Positions 36,322-49,923 are shown, counted from the stretch's first letter. The stretch is DNA of 64,000 nucleotides from Stenopsyche tienmushanensis (GCA_008973525.1 WACJ01000525.1:744001-808000); one strand, 5' to 3'. The notes: a model not told the origin generated them from the sequence alone. Made by a program: numbers and translations.

Positions 36322-39300
36322 TTAGAGTTTTCCATATATTTGCGCCCATATTTTCCTTCTTTCCAATATAAGACCATTGTCCATCTTCAGTTCCTTTCCA
36401 ATATGGAGATATTCGTCTGTCTTGACAGCTAACCATTTTTCATTGATGATGTCAGTTAGTTTAGGAGTTGGATTTCTAAAACAAATATTCATAAACCATT
36501 AAAAAAAATAGTTTGAACATACGTTCAACGTTACTACGAGCATATCTGTTGACGGAAACGAGTTGTTATCAATACACTGGTGCTAAAATCTCTCATTATA
36601 GTGGTTTAAAAAATAAATATTTATAATAGGGCTTTGTTCGACAATCATAAAATTTGCACATTATTAAAATTTCGCGTCATAACTATTAGATAGAGTTACA
36701 AACAGTGACTATGGAAATCATATTGCTATAGTATGCGTTCGTAACTACTAATTGGCGAAGTTAGGCGACGCCCATATACATAAATATATACAGTACAAAT
36801 ATGTTTTTCAAATTGTTATTTTAACCTTTTCCTACCGGTGATGTATTTACTACACCTCGACTCTAATAATGGGAATATCGATATGAAATATAATAGATAC
36901 GGGGTTCAGAATTTTTGTATTCCTCCGTAATATAACTAGGAACCACATCAAAGTATTATAGTACATAAGTATTCATATGCAGCGATGGAAATAAATAATT
37001 TGTCGGGTAATCGGGAATTTTGCAAGTTTTAGTCCATGTCTCAGCAGATAGGAATTTAATCAGTCACATTGATTGTATTATACGAAAATAGGGGCTCACG
37101 TGGTCATCAACTCGAACTAGCATTTAAATATCTGATGACAATATCGCCAACGAATGTGGAAGCTGAGCATACATTTTCAGCAGCAGGTTACCTGGCTACC
37201 AAAATCATATTTGAGAATCATGAAACCAGTGCAGTACTATTAACGAGAGTAGTGATGAGGAAATTCCTGATAAATACAATATAGATCTGTCAAGCAACAG
37301 TGATTGCGAAAATATTCCAAACACAAGTACGAGACGATGCATGCGATTCCCTTCCAGCTCTGAAGACGAAGGTGGAAGTAACGTACCAAATCAGCAAACT
37401 GATATTGCTTCAGACGGAACTATTTGAAAAAGAATTGAAGAAGGAGGTGTTGCTAGTAGATTGCCAGTTCAAAGTGTTTTTAAAATGTACATGGGTCAAC
37501 AGCACATGCTAAAAGAAATAGTATGAAGGGGAATCTATATAATTTGTACAGATTTAGAAGCCTCTTTGAGAGTTTTGTGTAAAAACTGGACAATAACGCA
37601 AGCAAATTTGAAAGCGTTTATTGCAATATTGTACGCACGTGAATCGTACGAAGAAAATACTTTGAGGCTTCGATATTTGTGGGACAACAAGTGGGGACCA
37701 TCATTTTTCTCCAGCACTATGAGTAGACGTTATTTTACTGATATTCTGCAATACATTCGTTTCGTCAAAAGAAATCAGAGGAGTCAACGTTAGCAAACAG
37801 ACAAGGGTAGAACTGTAACAGTCGATATTTTTTTACAAGTATTCCTTTGGCGTTAAAATTAAGATCTACAAACACTTCGTTGCTTGGAACAATATGCATG
37901 AACAAGAGGGAACTGCTGTAAATTTGCAAACTGAAAAAAAACAGCATCGAATGTAATTAACATGGAAAATGTGTTGTCATGTGTTAAAAAAGTTATCAAT
38001 TTCATAAGATCCCAAAGCTTAAAAAGACATGGTTACAAGATTTATCCTTCGTGGTTAATATAACTTATAAATTTATCGCTGCAAAGATCAGATCATTACG
38101 ATCATGTGTGACAAAATTAAAGCATTCAAATGTAAGTTGAAAAATGAAGGCCTTATTATTTCCTTTTAGTTTGTACATCTGCTGTTAAACATAGTCTGAA
38201 ATTATTATAATATAATCTGGAAATTTAAGTATCCAGATGTTGCAGAAATTTGTAAAACCTTTGAATAAAGATTTGCCAAATAGACGACATGTAATCCTCG
38301 TGTCTTACTGGATTTTAGAATATGTCCAATGCAAATATGAAAACGACTATTCGTACATTACTAAGATAGCAATATTTTTCAAAATTCATGCAAATATTTT
38401 AATAGTCTGCTCACCCAATTTTCACAAAGTCCGTCCACATTTTCAACAAACGAGACTTGATTAACCAATCTTCTTCGGTGGCATCATCAGTGCAAACTGT
38501 ACTGACCGTTCCAAGATAAGACCATTCGTCTGAATGACATGCTCCGACTTCATCAAAGCACAGTTCAATTTTGCAAAGATTCATTTTGCCATCATAAGTG
38601 AAATAGTATGAGTATTCTTCGTTAGGATTATAACGCAATCTTTGCTCCAATGTGAAAAACATCCCTCCTATAAAGTTGACATCTGACAAAAAGTCCATTA
38701 TATTATCGTCCACGTTTTTGTCACTATCACTTTTGGAATATGTCGATTTTAACATGGCGTCTAAATCAGGTACATTTTTATCCACCCATGATGGTATCGC
38801 TTTGATGAAATCCTTATTTTTAAAATTCTCCTGCCAGTAGTCGGATCGATAAAACCACCTCATGAACATTCCTTCTTTTTCCACGAAACCTGATATTATG
38901 GGCACTTTGGCGAATCGACCATTCTTGAACGCATCAGCGGGTTCTTCGTTCAAGAATTCATTGCCATCTTTAAAGAAATTTACCACTGGTGTAAAGGGAA
39001 ATAGTATGCCCTCCGCTATATCGCTGTTAGTTGTGATTTCTGGACATGCTTTGACTAATGATTCTACATCAATTTTGTTGATGAAGTCAAAGAGTCCTTC
39101 AATGCTGTCAGATTTATAGCCAAATGCTTTTGCAAGACTCATTGCGCTCTCGATAGGCTTTCGAATTCTAGCCCAAGGATTCAATACGGAACCAGATTGA
39201 ATAATGGCTTTGTGAAAGAGATTTTCTGATAGCGGTGACAAAAGATGATATTCTACGGCTGCTCCTCCCGCACTTATCCCAAATATCGTCACATTGTTTG

Positions 39301-39903
39301 GGTCCCCATTGAAGGCAGCAATATTTTGTTGAATCCATTTAAGGGCAAGGACTTGATCTCTAAGGCCCATATCCCCACGGGCATTAACGGGATCCGTACA
39401 GAGAAATCCCATAACACCTAAACGATAATTGAATATCGCCAAAATGACATTTTCTTCCACAATATAATCAGGTCCGAATTCTGCACGATTTCCAGTACCA
39501 TTCACAAAACCACCTCCATGGATTTTGACTATCACCGGCAATGGTTTGGTATTCTCTCCCTTCAGCTGCGGAGTATGAACATTAATATACAAGCAATCTT
39601 CGCATCCTTTATATTCATTAGTGAACATATCAACTTGCGCTGATATGCCACGCTCCTCGGTGGCATCTTTGATTCCCGTCCAAGGTTTCACAGGAACCGG
39701 ATTCTGAAAAATGAATTCATCATTTTAACATAATCCCTGCCATTTAAACAAATATTTAATCAAAATACCTTGAATCTCAATCTTCCGATTGGAGGCTCAG
39801 CATATGGTATTCCCATGAAACTGTAGAACGGTTTTCCATGTAATGTCTGCAAACATGCACCCCTAACTATCCCATCATTTAATTTCACTGTGGGATTCGA
39901 CAT
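36322..39903 (-). CDS. Carboxylesterase EstB
   Basis: Three exons: 39903-39769, 39703-38415 and 36475-36322, encoding 525 residues. The N-terminus MSNPTVKLNDGIVRG leads into GIPYAEPPIG; no signal peptide. The triad is Ser189 (FGISAGGAA), Glu322 (VEKEGMF) and His435 (GACHSDE), with oxyanion hole HGGGF. Intron 1 is only 65 bp, unlike the 2.8 kb in EstA, while intron 2 is 1.9 kb because transposon remnants (repeat R4, a hAT tail and a piggyBac fragment) have landed in it. The coding exons are untouched, so the gene should be functional. Residue Cys385 beside the catalytic His is shared with EstC, EstD and EstE but is Ser in EstA. Substrate unknown; the class includes xenobiotic and odorant esterases. 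Confidence 0.92.
36738..37066 (+). repeat. Dispersed repeat R4, copy 1
   Basis: It aligns with 41882-42236 over about 330 bp, sharing GATGTATTTACTACACCTC, TAATAATGGGAATATC and GAAATATAATAGATACGGGG. It lies in EstB intron 2 and runs into a hAT transposase tail, so R4 may be hAT-derived. Confidence 0.65.
37060..37205 (+). mobile_element. hAT transposase C-terminal fragment
   Basis: Encodes GSRGHQLELAFKYLMTISPT then NVEAEHTFSAAGYLATKI, the dimerisation region typical of hAT transposases. It lies in EstB intron 2. Confidence 0.75.
37206..37795 (+). mobile_element. piggyBac-like transposase fragment
   Basis: Acidic N-terminal codons (SSDEEIPDKYNIDLSSNSDC and RRCMRFPSSSEDEGG) are followed in broken frames by SLRVLCKNWTITQANLKAF, LRYLWDNKWGPSFFSSTMSR and YFTDILQYIRF, matching the start of the piggyBac catalytic domain. 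Truncated; catalytic aspartates absent. It lies in EstB intron 2. Confidence 0.75.
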
Positions 39904-42900
39904 TATTATAACGAAGCGTTTTACTCCACAATTTGACGCAACTAACAGGAATTTCGTTTGCCAACTGAAGACTGAATTAATAAAATTATCTTACCCAAGG
40001 TTATCTATGAATGAACCTGTGAATGTCAATAATCATTTTTGGGTCAAAATAACATAGCATAGTCAAACTGCTGTAACCATTTTTTATTAAATAATTCGAT
40101 ATTTACTCTTGAGATGTTCTTTAGCTTTTTATTCATAGGCTCACATATAGTAATTTAAGAAACCTAACATCAGAAGAACTTATATTATCGCTATCATCTC
40201 TTATATTTGCTATCTTATCTTACCCTAATTGTTTAACAAGACTCTTATATTGTTATCTTGATGTTCTTCATCGGGAATTGGGTTTTATAATATTATCCTG
40301 TATGAATTTCAAAATATGCACGTGATATTAAGCAAGTTAGATAAATATGTACTTTTTTATTAATATATACTTACTCTTTTTCATATCATAGCAAACAGAA
40401 ATCGGCTCTAAGATAAGCACATTGCCTGTATTCAGCCACGCAGAGTGGTTGGCTTGGGCGGCGGCAGATTATCATTAAATTGGACAAAAATAATATATTA
40501 TGCAATTCTATAAATTTAAACACGTTATCGCGTTAACTATTTTTTTGACTTTAATTTTAATAATAGCTCATGTGCGCCTTTTGACCTACATATATATGAT
40601 ATCTTTGCCTGTGTTATTAACCCCTCAAAGAGGTAAGACACAATGTTGTGTCTGAATGGTATAATAGGATATTCAGCACCTACTTTTCGCCAAAATGTAC
40701 AGAGGTCATAGTTTTGAAATTCCACTTCTCTGAAAGTACTATTCTCGGGTAGTCCGAGAAATTCTACTTTGTATTTAAAAATTTCATCATCGGTAGAAAA
40801 TTGTCCTCCAAGATATCCAAGAATTGGACTGACGATTGTCCATGTCCGGAAAATATTGCCTCAGTGAGTCTATTGCTGCTGTAACGTAAACCCCTCGCTG
40901 ACACAAGGCGGTTCGTTATCTGCGCCGCTGCGATTTGATAGCCGCGTTCTTCAGAAGCGAGATTCGCACCGGAGAGGCGCTCAAACCGCGAGTGATCGCT
41001 CCAAAAACGACCAAAGTACGGTGATGTACAGAGCGGCTCCGAATTTCGGTCTGGCACTGATGAACGACGGAGGTCAGGATTCTTTATAACTTTCGGTGAC
41101 AGGATACAGGAACAGGAGCTCCGCAGGTAGATAAAATCAAAAGACAAAATGCTGGCGTAATGCTAGTCCACGAAAAGGTAGTGATCCCACGAGATCCGGT
41201 AATGATCCTGGTCATGGGACGGACGTTTCTATGTCTCCACACCCCCCGATCGGTCGGATAAGATCGGTCTCAAATGTTTTTGGTCTGTGAAATACAGTAG
41301 TTCGCCGCATGCACAATGATTTTATATTTTTAATTTAATTGCCATTCGCCGACCATCACGCAACACTGCAAATAAATGGTGACACAGAGAATTTTCGAAC
41401 GTGATTTTTTTCAGATTTGTTATTTGCCAATTGCTCACACATCGATAAATCGCCAACTTGAACTCTGTGTTGGTAAAGTTCCAATATTTGTAGAAAACTT
41501 GCAATATCTGAAGAATGCTTCGAAACACAGCCAACGAAGACAGCCAAATCGTATCATGCAGTGATAAGACAAAACTTAAAGAACAAATTACGACAAAATT
41601 TCGTGATATAAGAAATTTGTATAAAAAAAACCTCAAAAACAAACAAAAATTACAGATTTTTTTAAATATACTCTTTGGTTCTGCTTAGTAATAACTAGGG
41701 AATCCAATCCCGGGATCTTGGACAGTTTTAGGTGCTCATGAATTCTGGAATTAGTAAACGTAATCCCAAAAAATTCGGGATTGAAATTTTTATTTAACAG
41801 AAATCATACACTTCCCCAGCACGATGAAGGCTACTAAATCGAGATTTTCCCGCTGAAATCTGGACGCTTGGAAACTGTGGCGTAACTACTAGTTGGCGAG
41901 CTTGGGCGACGCCTAAGGGCAGTAACTGTCTAATCTATGTATACATATATACAGTACATATATGTGTTTCAAATTGTTATATTAATCTTTCCCTACCGAT
42001 GATGTATTTACTACACCTCAACTCTAATAATGGGAATATCAAAATGAAATATAATAGATACGGGGTTCATAATTTTTGTATTCGTCCGTAATATAATTAC
42101 GAATCACATCAAAGTATTACAGTATATAAGTATTCATCTGCAGCGACGGAAATAAATGATTTGTTAGGAAATTGGGAATTTTGCGAGTTTTAGTCCGTGT
42201 CTCAGAAGAAAGGAATTTTCTCAGTCACATTGATAGTGTTCTATTTTTGAATTGTGTTTTTATTTATTTTTAAATAAATAAAATTCTTTCGCCTTCAAAT
42301 ATTTTTTTTAATTTTAAACAAATGGACAAATGGAAAAACAAATTTTTGATCTTTTGATTGATGACTTTTCATCTCTTCTGTATAATAGTACAATATTTTT
42401 TTTTGTTTCAATGATTATTTCACGTTTAAAAGTTCTTACCGTTCCTCTTCAATCAAAATTTCATAAAACAGCCACATCTTCGCATTTTTTTCTTCATCTA
42501 ATTTATGTGATAATAATACATATTTTTCAAAATCTTCAAACAAGACTTTTTCTGAATTACCAAATCAACGTTGTTGCAACATGTTGCAAATCTTGTTGTT
42601 TATGATTTAGCGAGTTTTTTTAATCGAAACACCAAATTTTTTTCTTCCTAATGGGATTACAAATATAAAATTGAAAATTCGCTACGATTTAGCTTTAAAA
42701 TTCTAGCCATTTTCAAGAAAGAAATTTCCATTCAAAAAATTGCAAACTCATAACCCTTACTTAGAAACAAAAATGGAAAGTAGTACGTTAACTAACAAAT
42801 CATCAATATTTTTTAAAAAAATGACTGGAAAAAACGTTATATTTCCCGGAAAAACCGAACCGATGTTAATATTTGGAACTAAACCGAAATGAAAACCCAA

Positions 42901-43459
42901 ATGAACAAAATAACGGTTCAAAGCCCCGGTTTTAAACGATAGTTAAGTAATAACATAATGCGCACCTAAGCTTTGGTACATTTGAAGCAAAATCAAATAT
43001 TTTATTTGCAGCTTGAAAATATTTTGATTAGGAAATATTATTAGGAAAGTCATAGGGATATTTACATATATTCTACATAAACAACAACAGAAGCGAAGAG
43101 TTCTTTCAAAAAATACAAGCATCGTCGGATAGTCCCATAATAACATGGCAATTCACAGTTTGATAAACCTAATTATTATATTTTCCAAGCCTGACCCTGT
43201 GACGAAGCCCTTGATAAACCTCATTCAAATAATTGGTCGCAATTTCCCGGATGCCATTAAATTATGTCTTCTCGATGCATGTAATTTAACAGGAAACGGC
43301 AACAATGACTTCATATAAAATCAATGATTAAGGATGATTTGACGAAAAAATATATTTAGAAATCGATGTGATTGGAAATTGATTATTTTTTAATTCTACA
43401 GAATCGATTAAAATAAGCTATATGAACAATTATAATGATTTCTATTTCTAATTTCAAAT
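39904..43459. other. EstB-EstC spacer
   Basis: Holds the EstB promoter region, a GC-rich insert at 40790-41280 with no recognisable product (127 open minus-strand codons from a TTG), R4 copy 2 (41882-42236) and AT-rich DNA. Confidence 0.45.
41882..42236 (+). repeat. Dispersed repeat R4, copy 2
   Basis: Partner of 36738-37066. Here it is not followed by hAT coding sequence. Confidence 0.65.
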
Positions 43460-45680
43460 TTAAATAGTACAATATAGTTCTCTCCAAAGTTCTCGTCTTT
43501 CCGGGAATAAAGTATTTGACATCTCCAGCTCGTTTCCTATAATAAGAAATTGAAACTTATCCTTTGTTATAGGCTGCCATTTTACTTTGATGATATCGTT
43601 TAGTTTTGGGGTTGGATTTCTGTAGAATAAATGCACATTTATTAAATTATTTTCATAAAATTGAATTGAATTTGTTTGTGCTAAATATATGCGATCAGAA
43701 ACGGCAAACTCTGGTTAAGTTGTAAATGTTATGAATGGATAGTTGATACATATGTTACAATAGATCACACTCATAACTCAGTATTATTATAAATATTATA
43801 AGCATAAAATCCCTTATACTGACACATTCTCATACATTGCAACCAAAATATTTTTATGAATTTGTTGAAAAATTGATATATATTCAACTTACCCTGTCTT
43901 GGCAAAATTTGTCCACATTTTCACCATACGAGTCTTAACCATCCAATCGCTTTTTGTGCAGACACCACTTGAATCAACCTCCGTCTTTCCAAGATATCCC
44001 CAATCGTCTGCATGACAAGCTCCAATTTCTTTCAATCCATACTCTCTCTTTGCTTCGTTCATATTACCATCGTAGGTGAAGTAATAAAAATACTCAACAT
44101 TCGGATTATGAATCAATCGTTGATCCAACGCGAAGAGTATTCCTGCATTAAAGTCCTTATCGGAGAAAAAGTCAATAACATTATCATTGATGTTTCTGTC
44201 GTCTTTCCTTTTCTTATACAAGTCCTTCAATCTCCTATCTAAATTTTCAACGTTCCTATTGAGCCACGTTTGTATTAATGGCATAAATTCACAATTGTCT
44301 AGCATTTGATGAAATATTTCAGTTTTGTAAAATATGCTACTCATCATCCCTTCTTTATCGGTGATTCCCGATATAATAGGTACTTTGTTGAAGCGACCGC
44401 TCTTGATGATTTCCGCCGGTTCTTCATTTAAGAATCCTTTTCCATCTTTGAAATAGTTAACAACAGGAGGGAATGGAAACATAACTCCTACTTTGTAATC
44501 TTCATCGGTAATTAGATCAGTAGTTGCTCTTATTAATGTTTCTGTTTCGATTGAATTGATATAATCAAAGAGTCCGTCATTCTCATCCGATTTGTAGCCG
44601 ATTGCCTTCGCCAGTCTCATCGTCATCTCTAACGGATTTTTGCTCCTTGACCAAGGATTCAAAGTCGATCCTGATTGTATGATAGCCCTGTTAAAAAGAT
44701 TTTTTGATAAGGGCGAAAGTACATGATATTCTACGCTTATTCCTCCTGCGCTTATTCCGAATAATGTCATATTGTCCGGATCTCCGTTGAATGCCGCAAT
44801 GTTTTTTTTGACCCATCGAAGTGCAAGATTTTGATCCATCAATCCCGTATCTCCACGAGCGTTTATTGGATCGGTACAGAGAAATCCTAGGATACCCAAT
44901 CGATAATTCATAAATACTAAAATAGTGTCATTTTCTACTATATAATCAGCTCCGAAATGAAATGGATCGTTTGATCCAAAGGCAAAAGCTCCACCATGTA
45001 TTTTGATCAAAACCGGCAAAGGCTTGCTGTTTTTTGTCTTTAATTGGGGAGTGTGCACATTAATATTCAGGCAATCGTCCCGTCCTATGTAGGTATTATT
45101 TATTACATTCAACTGAGGTGATTGATATCCTACTTTAGTTGCGTCTCTTACTCCTGACCAGGGCTTTACTGGTATTGGATACTATGAGAAAAAATAACAT
45201 AAACTACATATATATTTAATCAACAAATAACCATACATGAGTGAGAAAACTCTTATTTTTATACCAATATATGTGCCACTAGAAAAATAGTTTTAAAGTA
45301 TCAAAAAAAAATATTTTTTCAACAATCCTTAATGTTTTTTAAACTTACTTAAATCTTGCATCATTATTTCATTTTTTCAGAATTAATAAATCTAAATCAG
45401 AAACATTATACTTCTCCCAATGATCATAACTTCTAGTCTATTGGCCCCTATCATGCCTTCAGGGCGAAATATTTAAGGTATTAAACTTGATTAAGAGGTA
45501 TTTGGAATTGAAATAAATAACTGAACCTGCAATGAACATCATATTTACCTTAAATCTAAGATTTCCCACTGTTGGTTCAGCATATGGTATACCCAAAAAG
45601 CTATAAAATGTTTTTCCATGATAACTCGTCAAACGAATGCCTTTCAGCTCACCATCTTCTATTTTGACTATTGGATCCAT
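43460..45680 (-). CDS. Carboxylesterase EstC, HGGA oxyanion hole
   Basis: Three exons: 45680-45549, 45181-43893 and 43619-43460, encoding 526 residues. The start is ATG 45680 (MDPIVKIEDGELKG); an in-frame TTG 15 bases upstream is not needed. The triad is Ser188 (FGISAGGIS), Glu321 (TDKEGMM) and His434 (GACHADD). At residues 106-109 the oxyanion hole is HGGA rather than HGGG, a natural variant in the wider family, followed by FAFGSN where the paralogues have FVNGSG. Introns are short (367 and 273 bp) and free of transposons. The gene begins only 231 bp from the EstD stop codon, so its promoter must lie in that gap or inside EstD. No signal peptide; probably cytosolic. Confidence 0.92.
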
Positions 45681-45911
45681 TGATTTTCTTAACAACTGAT
45701 ATTGTTCACCTTAATTTATATCAAACAATCTTTATCAGTATGAGAACAAAATATGATCTCTACAGTGTCGATAAAATTCTACAACTGGTGTAATGCTATT
45801 CTATTAATATATAACGCGTATTAATTGAATTTATACATGAACGATTTTAATGATTTTTATATGGAGCTTTGCGACGATAACGATAAAAATTGTAAATGTA
45901 TCATAAAGTGC
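45681..45911 (-). promoter_or_regulatory. EstC/EstD intergenic gap with EstC promoter and EstD 3' end
   Basis: 231 bp between the EstD stop and the EstC ATG. It carries ATTAAA on the minus strand (45851-45846), a likely polyadenylation signal of EstD. A TATA-like GTTATATATTA about 120 bp above the EstC ATG might serve its promoter. Both assignments are inferred. Confidence 0.35.
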
Positions 45912-48254
45912 TTATAAATTGCTATATAAATCTTTCCAGAGTTGTCTTCTTTCAGGCAGGGGATCAATGGAAAGTTTCAGCTCTAATCCTATCTCCAAGT
46001 AATGAAATATTTCCTTCGTCACGGGTAACCATTTTTCATTGATCCTATTTGTGGTAGTCGGCGTTGGATTTCTGCAATGTTAACAATTAATGAGATTACT
46101 TTGTTATCAATCTCTAATAAATTTTCGTATTTAAGCGGAGGAAGAAAACTTCCACCAAAAATTACTCCGCGGGGGAACGCCCGTCGCGCATATCTGGTGG
46201 ACGCAGCGACGAACGAGTTAAATAAATAAGCACTGTTGATTACACACAGTATTCGGACATTTCTTCGTGATATTTAGTTATTATATTTTAAATTAAATAT
46301 GCCTACCCAGTTTTAGCGAAATTCGTCCACATTTCGACCATACGAGACTTAGTCAACCAGTCAGCTTCTGTTGCATTTTCAGTCGAAACGCTGCTCACCG
46401 GTCCAAGATATGCCCAATCATCAGCGTGACAAGCTCCAATTTCATTGAACTTCAGCTCGATCTTATACATGTTCATTTTGCCATCGTACATGAAATGATA
46501 GAAATATTCATCATTGGTATTGTGCTTCAATCTTTGATCCAATGAATAGAAAACGCCGCCGACAAACGCAAGATCTGATAAGAAATATATGACATTATCG
46601 TCCACATTCTCATCATCGTCTTTTTTGCAATAGAGCTTCGCCAATTTTTCGTCCAGGTTTTCTAAATTCTTATTCAAACAATTCGGAATCGCCTTAATGA
46701 ATTCGCTTTGATCCAAATCATTCTTCCATTGCTCCGATTGATAGAACAATCGCATCATCATGCCTTCTTTTTCGCAAACACCGGTTATAATAGGCACTTT
46801 GTGGAATTTTCCCGTCTTTAACAAATCAATCGGTTCTTCGTTCAAGAATTCTCTCCCGTCTTTAAATTCATTGACGACTGGTGTGAATGGAAATAATTTC
46901 GCTTCAAGTAGATCTTCATCATTTAACAGCGTCGTACTTGCTCTCACCAAATCTTCAGTGGCGATTCTATCGATAAATTCAAACAGTCCTTCCGTTTCGT
47001 TTGAATTGTATCCAAATGTTTTCGCCAATCTGATTGCGTGATCAATGGGAGTTTTGACTCTTGCCCAGGCGTTCAAAACGGATCCTGATTGCATTACGGC
47101 TTTTTGAAACAAATTTTCCGATAGTGGCGACAGTAGGTGATATTCAACTGATGCTGATCCTGCACTTATTCCAAATATTGTGACGTTGTTTGGATCGCCG
47201 TTGAATGAATTTATATTTTGTTGGACCCATTTGAGAGCAAGATTTTGATCTCTCAATCCCATGTCTCCGCGTGCATTTGTTGGATCCGTACAAAGAAATC
47301 CAAGAACTCCTAAGCGATAATTGAATGTTACTAATATGGTGTCTTGTTCGACTATGTAATCCGGGCCGAAGAACGAAGTATTTCCTGATCCATTGACGAA
47401 GCCTCCTCCATGGATTTTGACCATCACTGGCAGAAGTTGGGTGTCATCGGTTTTCAATCGAGGAGTGTGGACGTTGATATACAAACAATCGTCTCCTCCT
47501 GAATATTTTCCGTTGTAGATATTAATTTGGGCGACAGTTCCACCCTCTTTTGTGGCATCTTTGATTCCAGACCAAGATGCAATTGGAACAGGATCCTTTA
47601 AATAAACAAATTTGTATGTTGAATAAATCAATAAATTTGCATGGAAATATCATCAATTTATTTCGCAGAGATTGTACATAATATATTAATCAGATGACAT
47701 TTAAGATGAATCTAAACACTGCCAAAAAACAAATTTACAATACTAATACAATCTCTCTTTTTATACTAACAAAACTTCTACAAAATTCCTCAACATTAAA
47801 TTATAGACTTGCAATAACTTCGTTAGGAATTCATGCTGTAAAAGTTTTGCATTCCATCGTTGGCCTTATAAAGCCAAATGAACATGATCTATTTTAATAA
47901 ACAGATTTATTTACAATATAAATGTGATATTTAAGCGCCAATTTCGCAATTTTTATACAAAAATATCCAAGATACTCTGGATCTCATTCTATTCTATAAA
48001 TTATTATTTATTAAGCGTATCTATAAGATAGATATTTTTACACTTTGATGTTCGTTATGTTCATAACCTTAAATTTAATGTTGCAAAAATTAATTACAAC
48101 CATTTAGCATGATAAGGCTTACCTTAAATCTTAAATTTTCAACTGGTGGTTCAGCATATGGTATTCCCATAAAACTGAAATATTCCTTTCCATCCAGAGT
48201 TGTTTTTTTAACACCTTTCAAGTCACCCTGTTTAATTTTCACTATAAATTCCAT
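45912..48254 (-). CDS. Carboxylesterase EstD
   Basis: Three exons: 48254-48123, 47595-46307 and 46071-45912, encoding 526 residues. The N-terminus MEFIVKIKQGDLKG leads to GIPYAEPPVE; no signal peptide. The triad is Ser188 (FGISAGSAS), Glu321 (CEKEGMM) and His434 (GACHADD), with oxyanion hole HGGGF. Intron phases 0 and 2 match the other four. Intron 2 (235 bp) carries a short R1 fragment. It differs from EstC at the oxyanion hole, where EstC has Ala. It sits just upstream of EstC in the direction of transcription. As with its neighbours the enzyme class is clear but the substrate is not. Confidence 0.92.
46196..46262 (-). repeat. Dispersed repeat R1, fragment
   Basis: TTAAATAAATAAGCACTGTT followed by ACACACAGTATTCGG aligns with 31355-31405. 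It lies in EstD intron 2. Confidence 0.5.
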
Positions 48255-49204
48255 CACTGTGTTTGATTTATTTGAAGAACAATGTTTGAGGGATGTTTTT
48301 GTTTGTTCTGATTAACGACTTATTAAGTGATTACGTCTTTCTAAATATGATATATTTACTATTGCGTTAAATGATTATTGAATAACAGAAGTAGAAAACC
48401 TGTTTTTTCCTACACGTCTGAATAGCTTCTGCCAATTTTTTGGAGACAACAGCTTTTATACGAGGTCATATATTTTTACGAAGCCATAACTGTGGCTCGA
48501 ATCATTTAATTTTTTTTTAAAAAATAAACAATATACGTCAATTGCTATTTAATATCATCATTGCTTTTGGGTATATTAATATAGGAATACAATTAAATGA
48601 AAATGTAATTTAATTTGCTTTCCAGAAAAATGTTAACCCAAGCATCCCTTAATATCTGTTGCAAATATTCAACAATATCTTTATTAAATAATTGTCCCAT
48701 TTAAGTTTCTGCAATAGTCTGCTATAGTTAATAAATTGTTCAAACTGATAAAAATTGGGAACATTGAAGAATATTGGATATAGCTATTCATCGATCATGA
48801 CTAGTTTACCAGTACCCAAAAATAGTAAAATAAATGAAAAATAGTAGGAAGAAGTCGTTTCCCAAAATAGGAACAAGCTTAAATCCTTTTAATTCGCAGA
48901 AATTTCCATATTCTGGCTGTTTTCTATGCTTTCATCTTCAGTCAGTTAGCAACCTCAGGAACCCTAGAAAATCAATCATTTGATAAATCTATCAGCTTAA
49001 TTGATCTGCTAAAAAGCTAAATCTAATTATATATTATCATTCTACAGTCTAGATAAATATCTCAATTTCCTTCCTACATTATAATATTACAAATTAAACA
49101 TTTCTTACTAATCTTTATGAAAATCGATAGATTTACATTTAGCTTATTCAAAGGTCATAAAATTTTCCGATGGTGAAAATACCTGTTTTAATTTTGTTTA
49201 AATA

Positions 49205-49923
49205 TTAGGGAGACCGGAAAGAAATCCAAACTTTTAGATACCTGATTTTAGGGTCAGTTTGTGTCAAGACACCGTAGAGTAAGCACATCATTTTTGACGA
49301 AGAACATTTACGGCTTCTTATGTTGTTCTGGTTTAATCGGAGAATGAAGGCGAAAGAAGTAACAAAAACAATTACAGATACTTATGGAGAAGTGTTAAAA
49401 CTTAATAAATGTCATAGATGGAGAAAAAAAATTAAAAATAACGATTTTTCAGGGTTGCCCCTAAAATAGAAAGGCATTTGTGGAATCAGAAAGTGGAACC
49501 AGATCGTCAAACCATTTCGGAATTATTGATTAAACTTGGTCGCCTATGGTCAATAGTACAAGAACATCTTCATCGCATTAATAAAATTTAAAAACAAAGA
49601 ATTTGGGTTCCGCAAACATTGACACCAACTGCGTTAGAGCAACGAAGAACGATCTGTGCATCTCTTTTATCCAGGTATGAAACAGACCCCTTTTTGCGAA
49701 GAAAAATAACTTGCGACGAGAAGTGGGTCCTATATAATAATTCTACCCGAAAATCAATGGCTCTCCTCAGGTCAGTCAGCCGATCCAATAACAAAACCAT
49801 CTTTGACCTTAAAAAAAAGTTCTCCTGTGTGTGTGGTGGGATAAAGAAGTTCTCCTGTGATGGTTAGACAATTACTGTAACGTTGTATTGCCAACAATTA
49901 GAGAAAATTTCCGGTCCTCCTAA
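49205..49923 (+). mobile_element. Mariner element, second subfamily, internally deleted
   Basis: Ends TTAGGGAGACCGGAAAG and, inversely, TTAGGAGGACCGGAAAT are flanked by TA. Frames read FNRRMKAKEVTKTITDTYGE, then PTALEQRRTICASLLSRYET and ITCDEKWVLYNN, with the first catalytic Asp in CDEKW. The rest of the catalytic domain is missing. Its termini differ from those of the other mariners here, so it is a separate lineage. Confidence 0.85.

Noticed and set aside
41322..41642. 106-codon minus-strand frame rich in hydrophobic residues
   Set aside because: AT-rich chance frame; an overlapping plus frame of similar length is equally open and neither has a motif.
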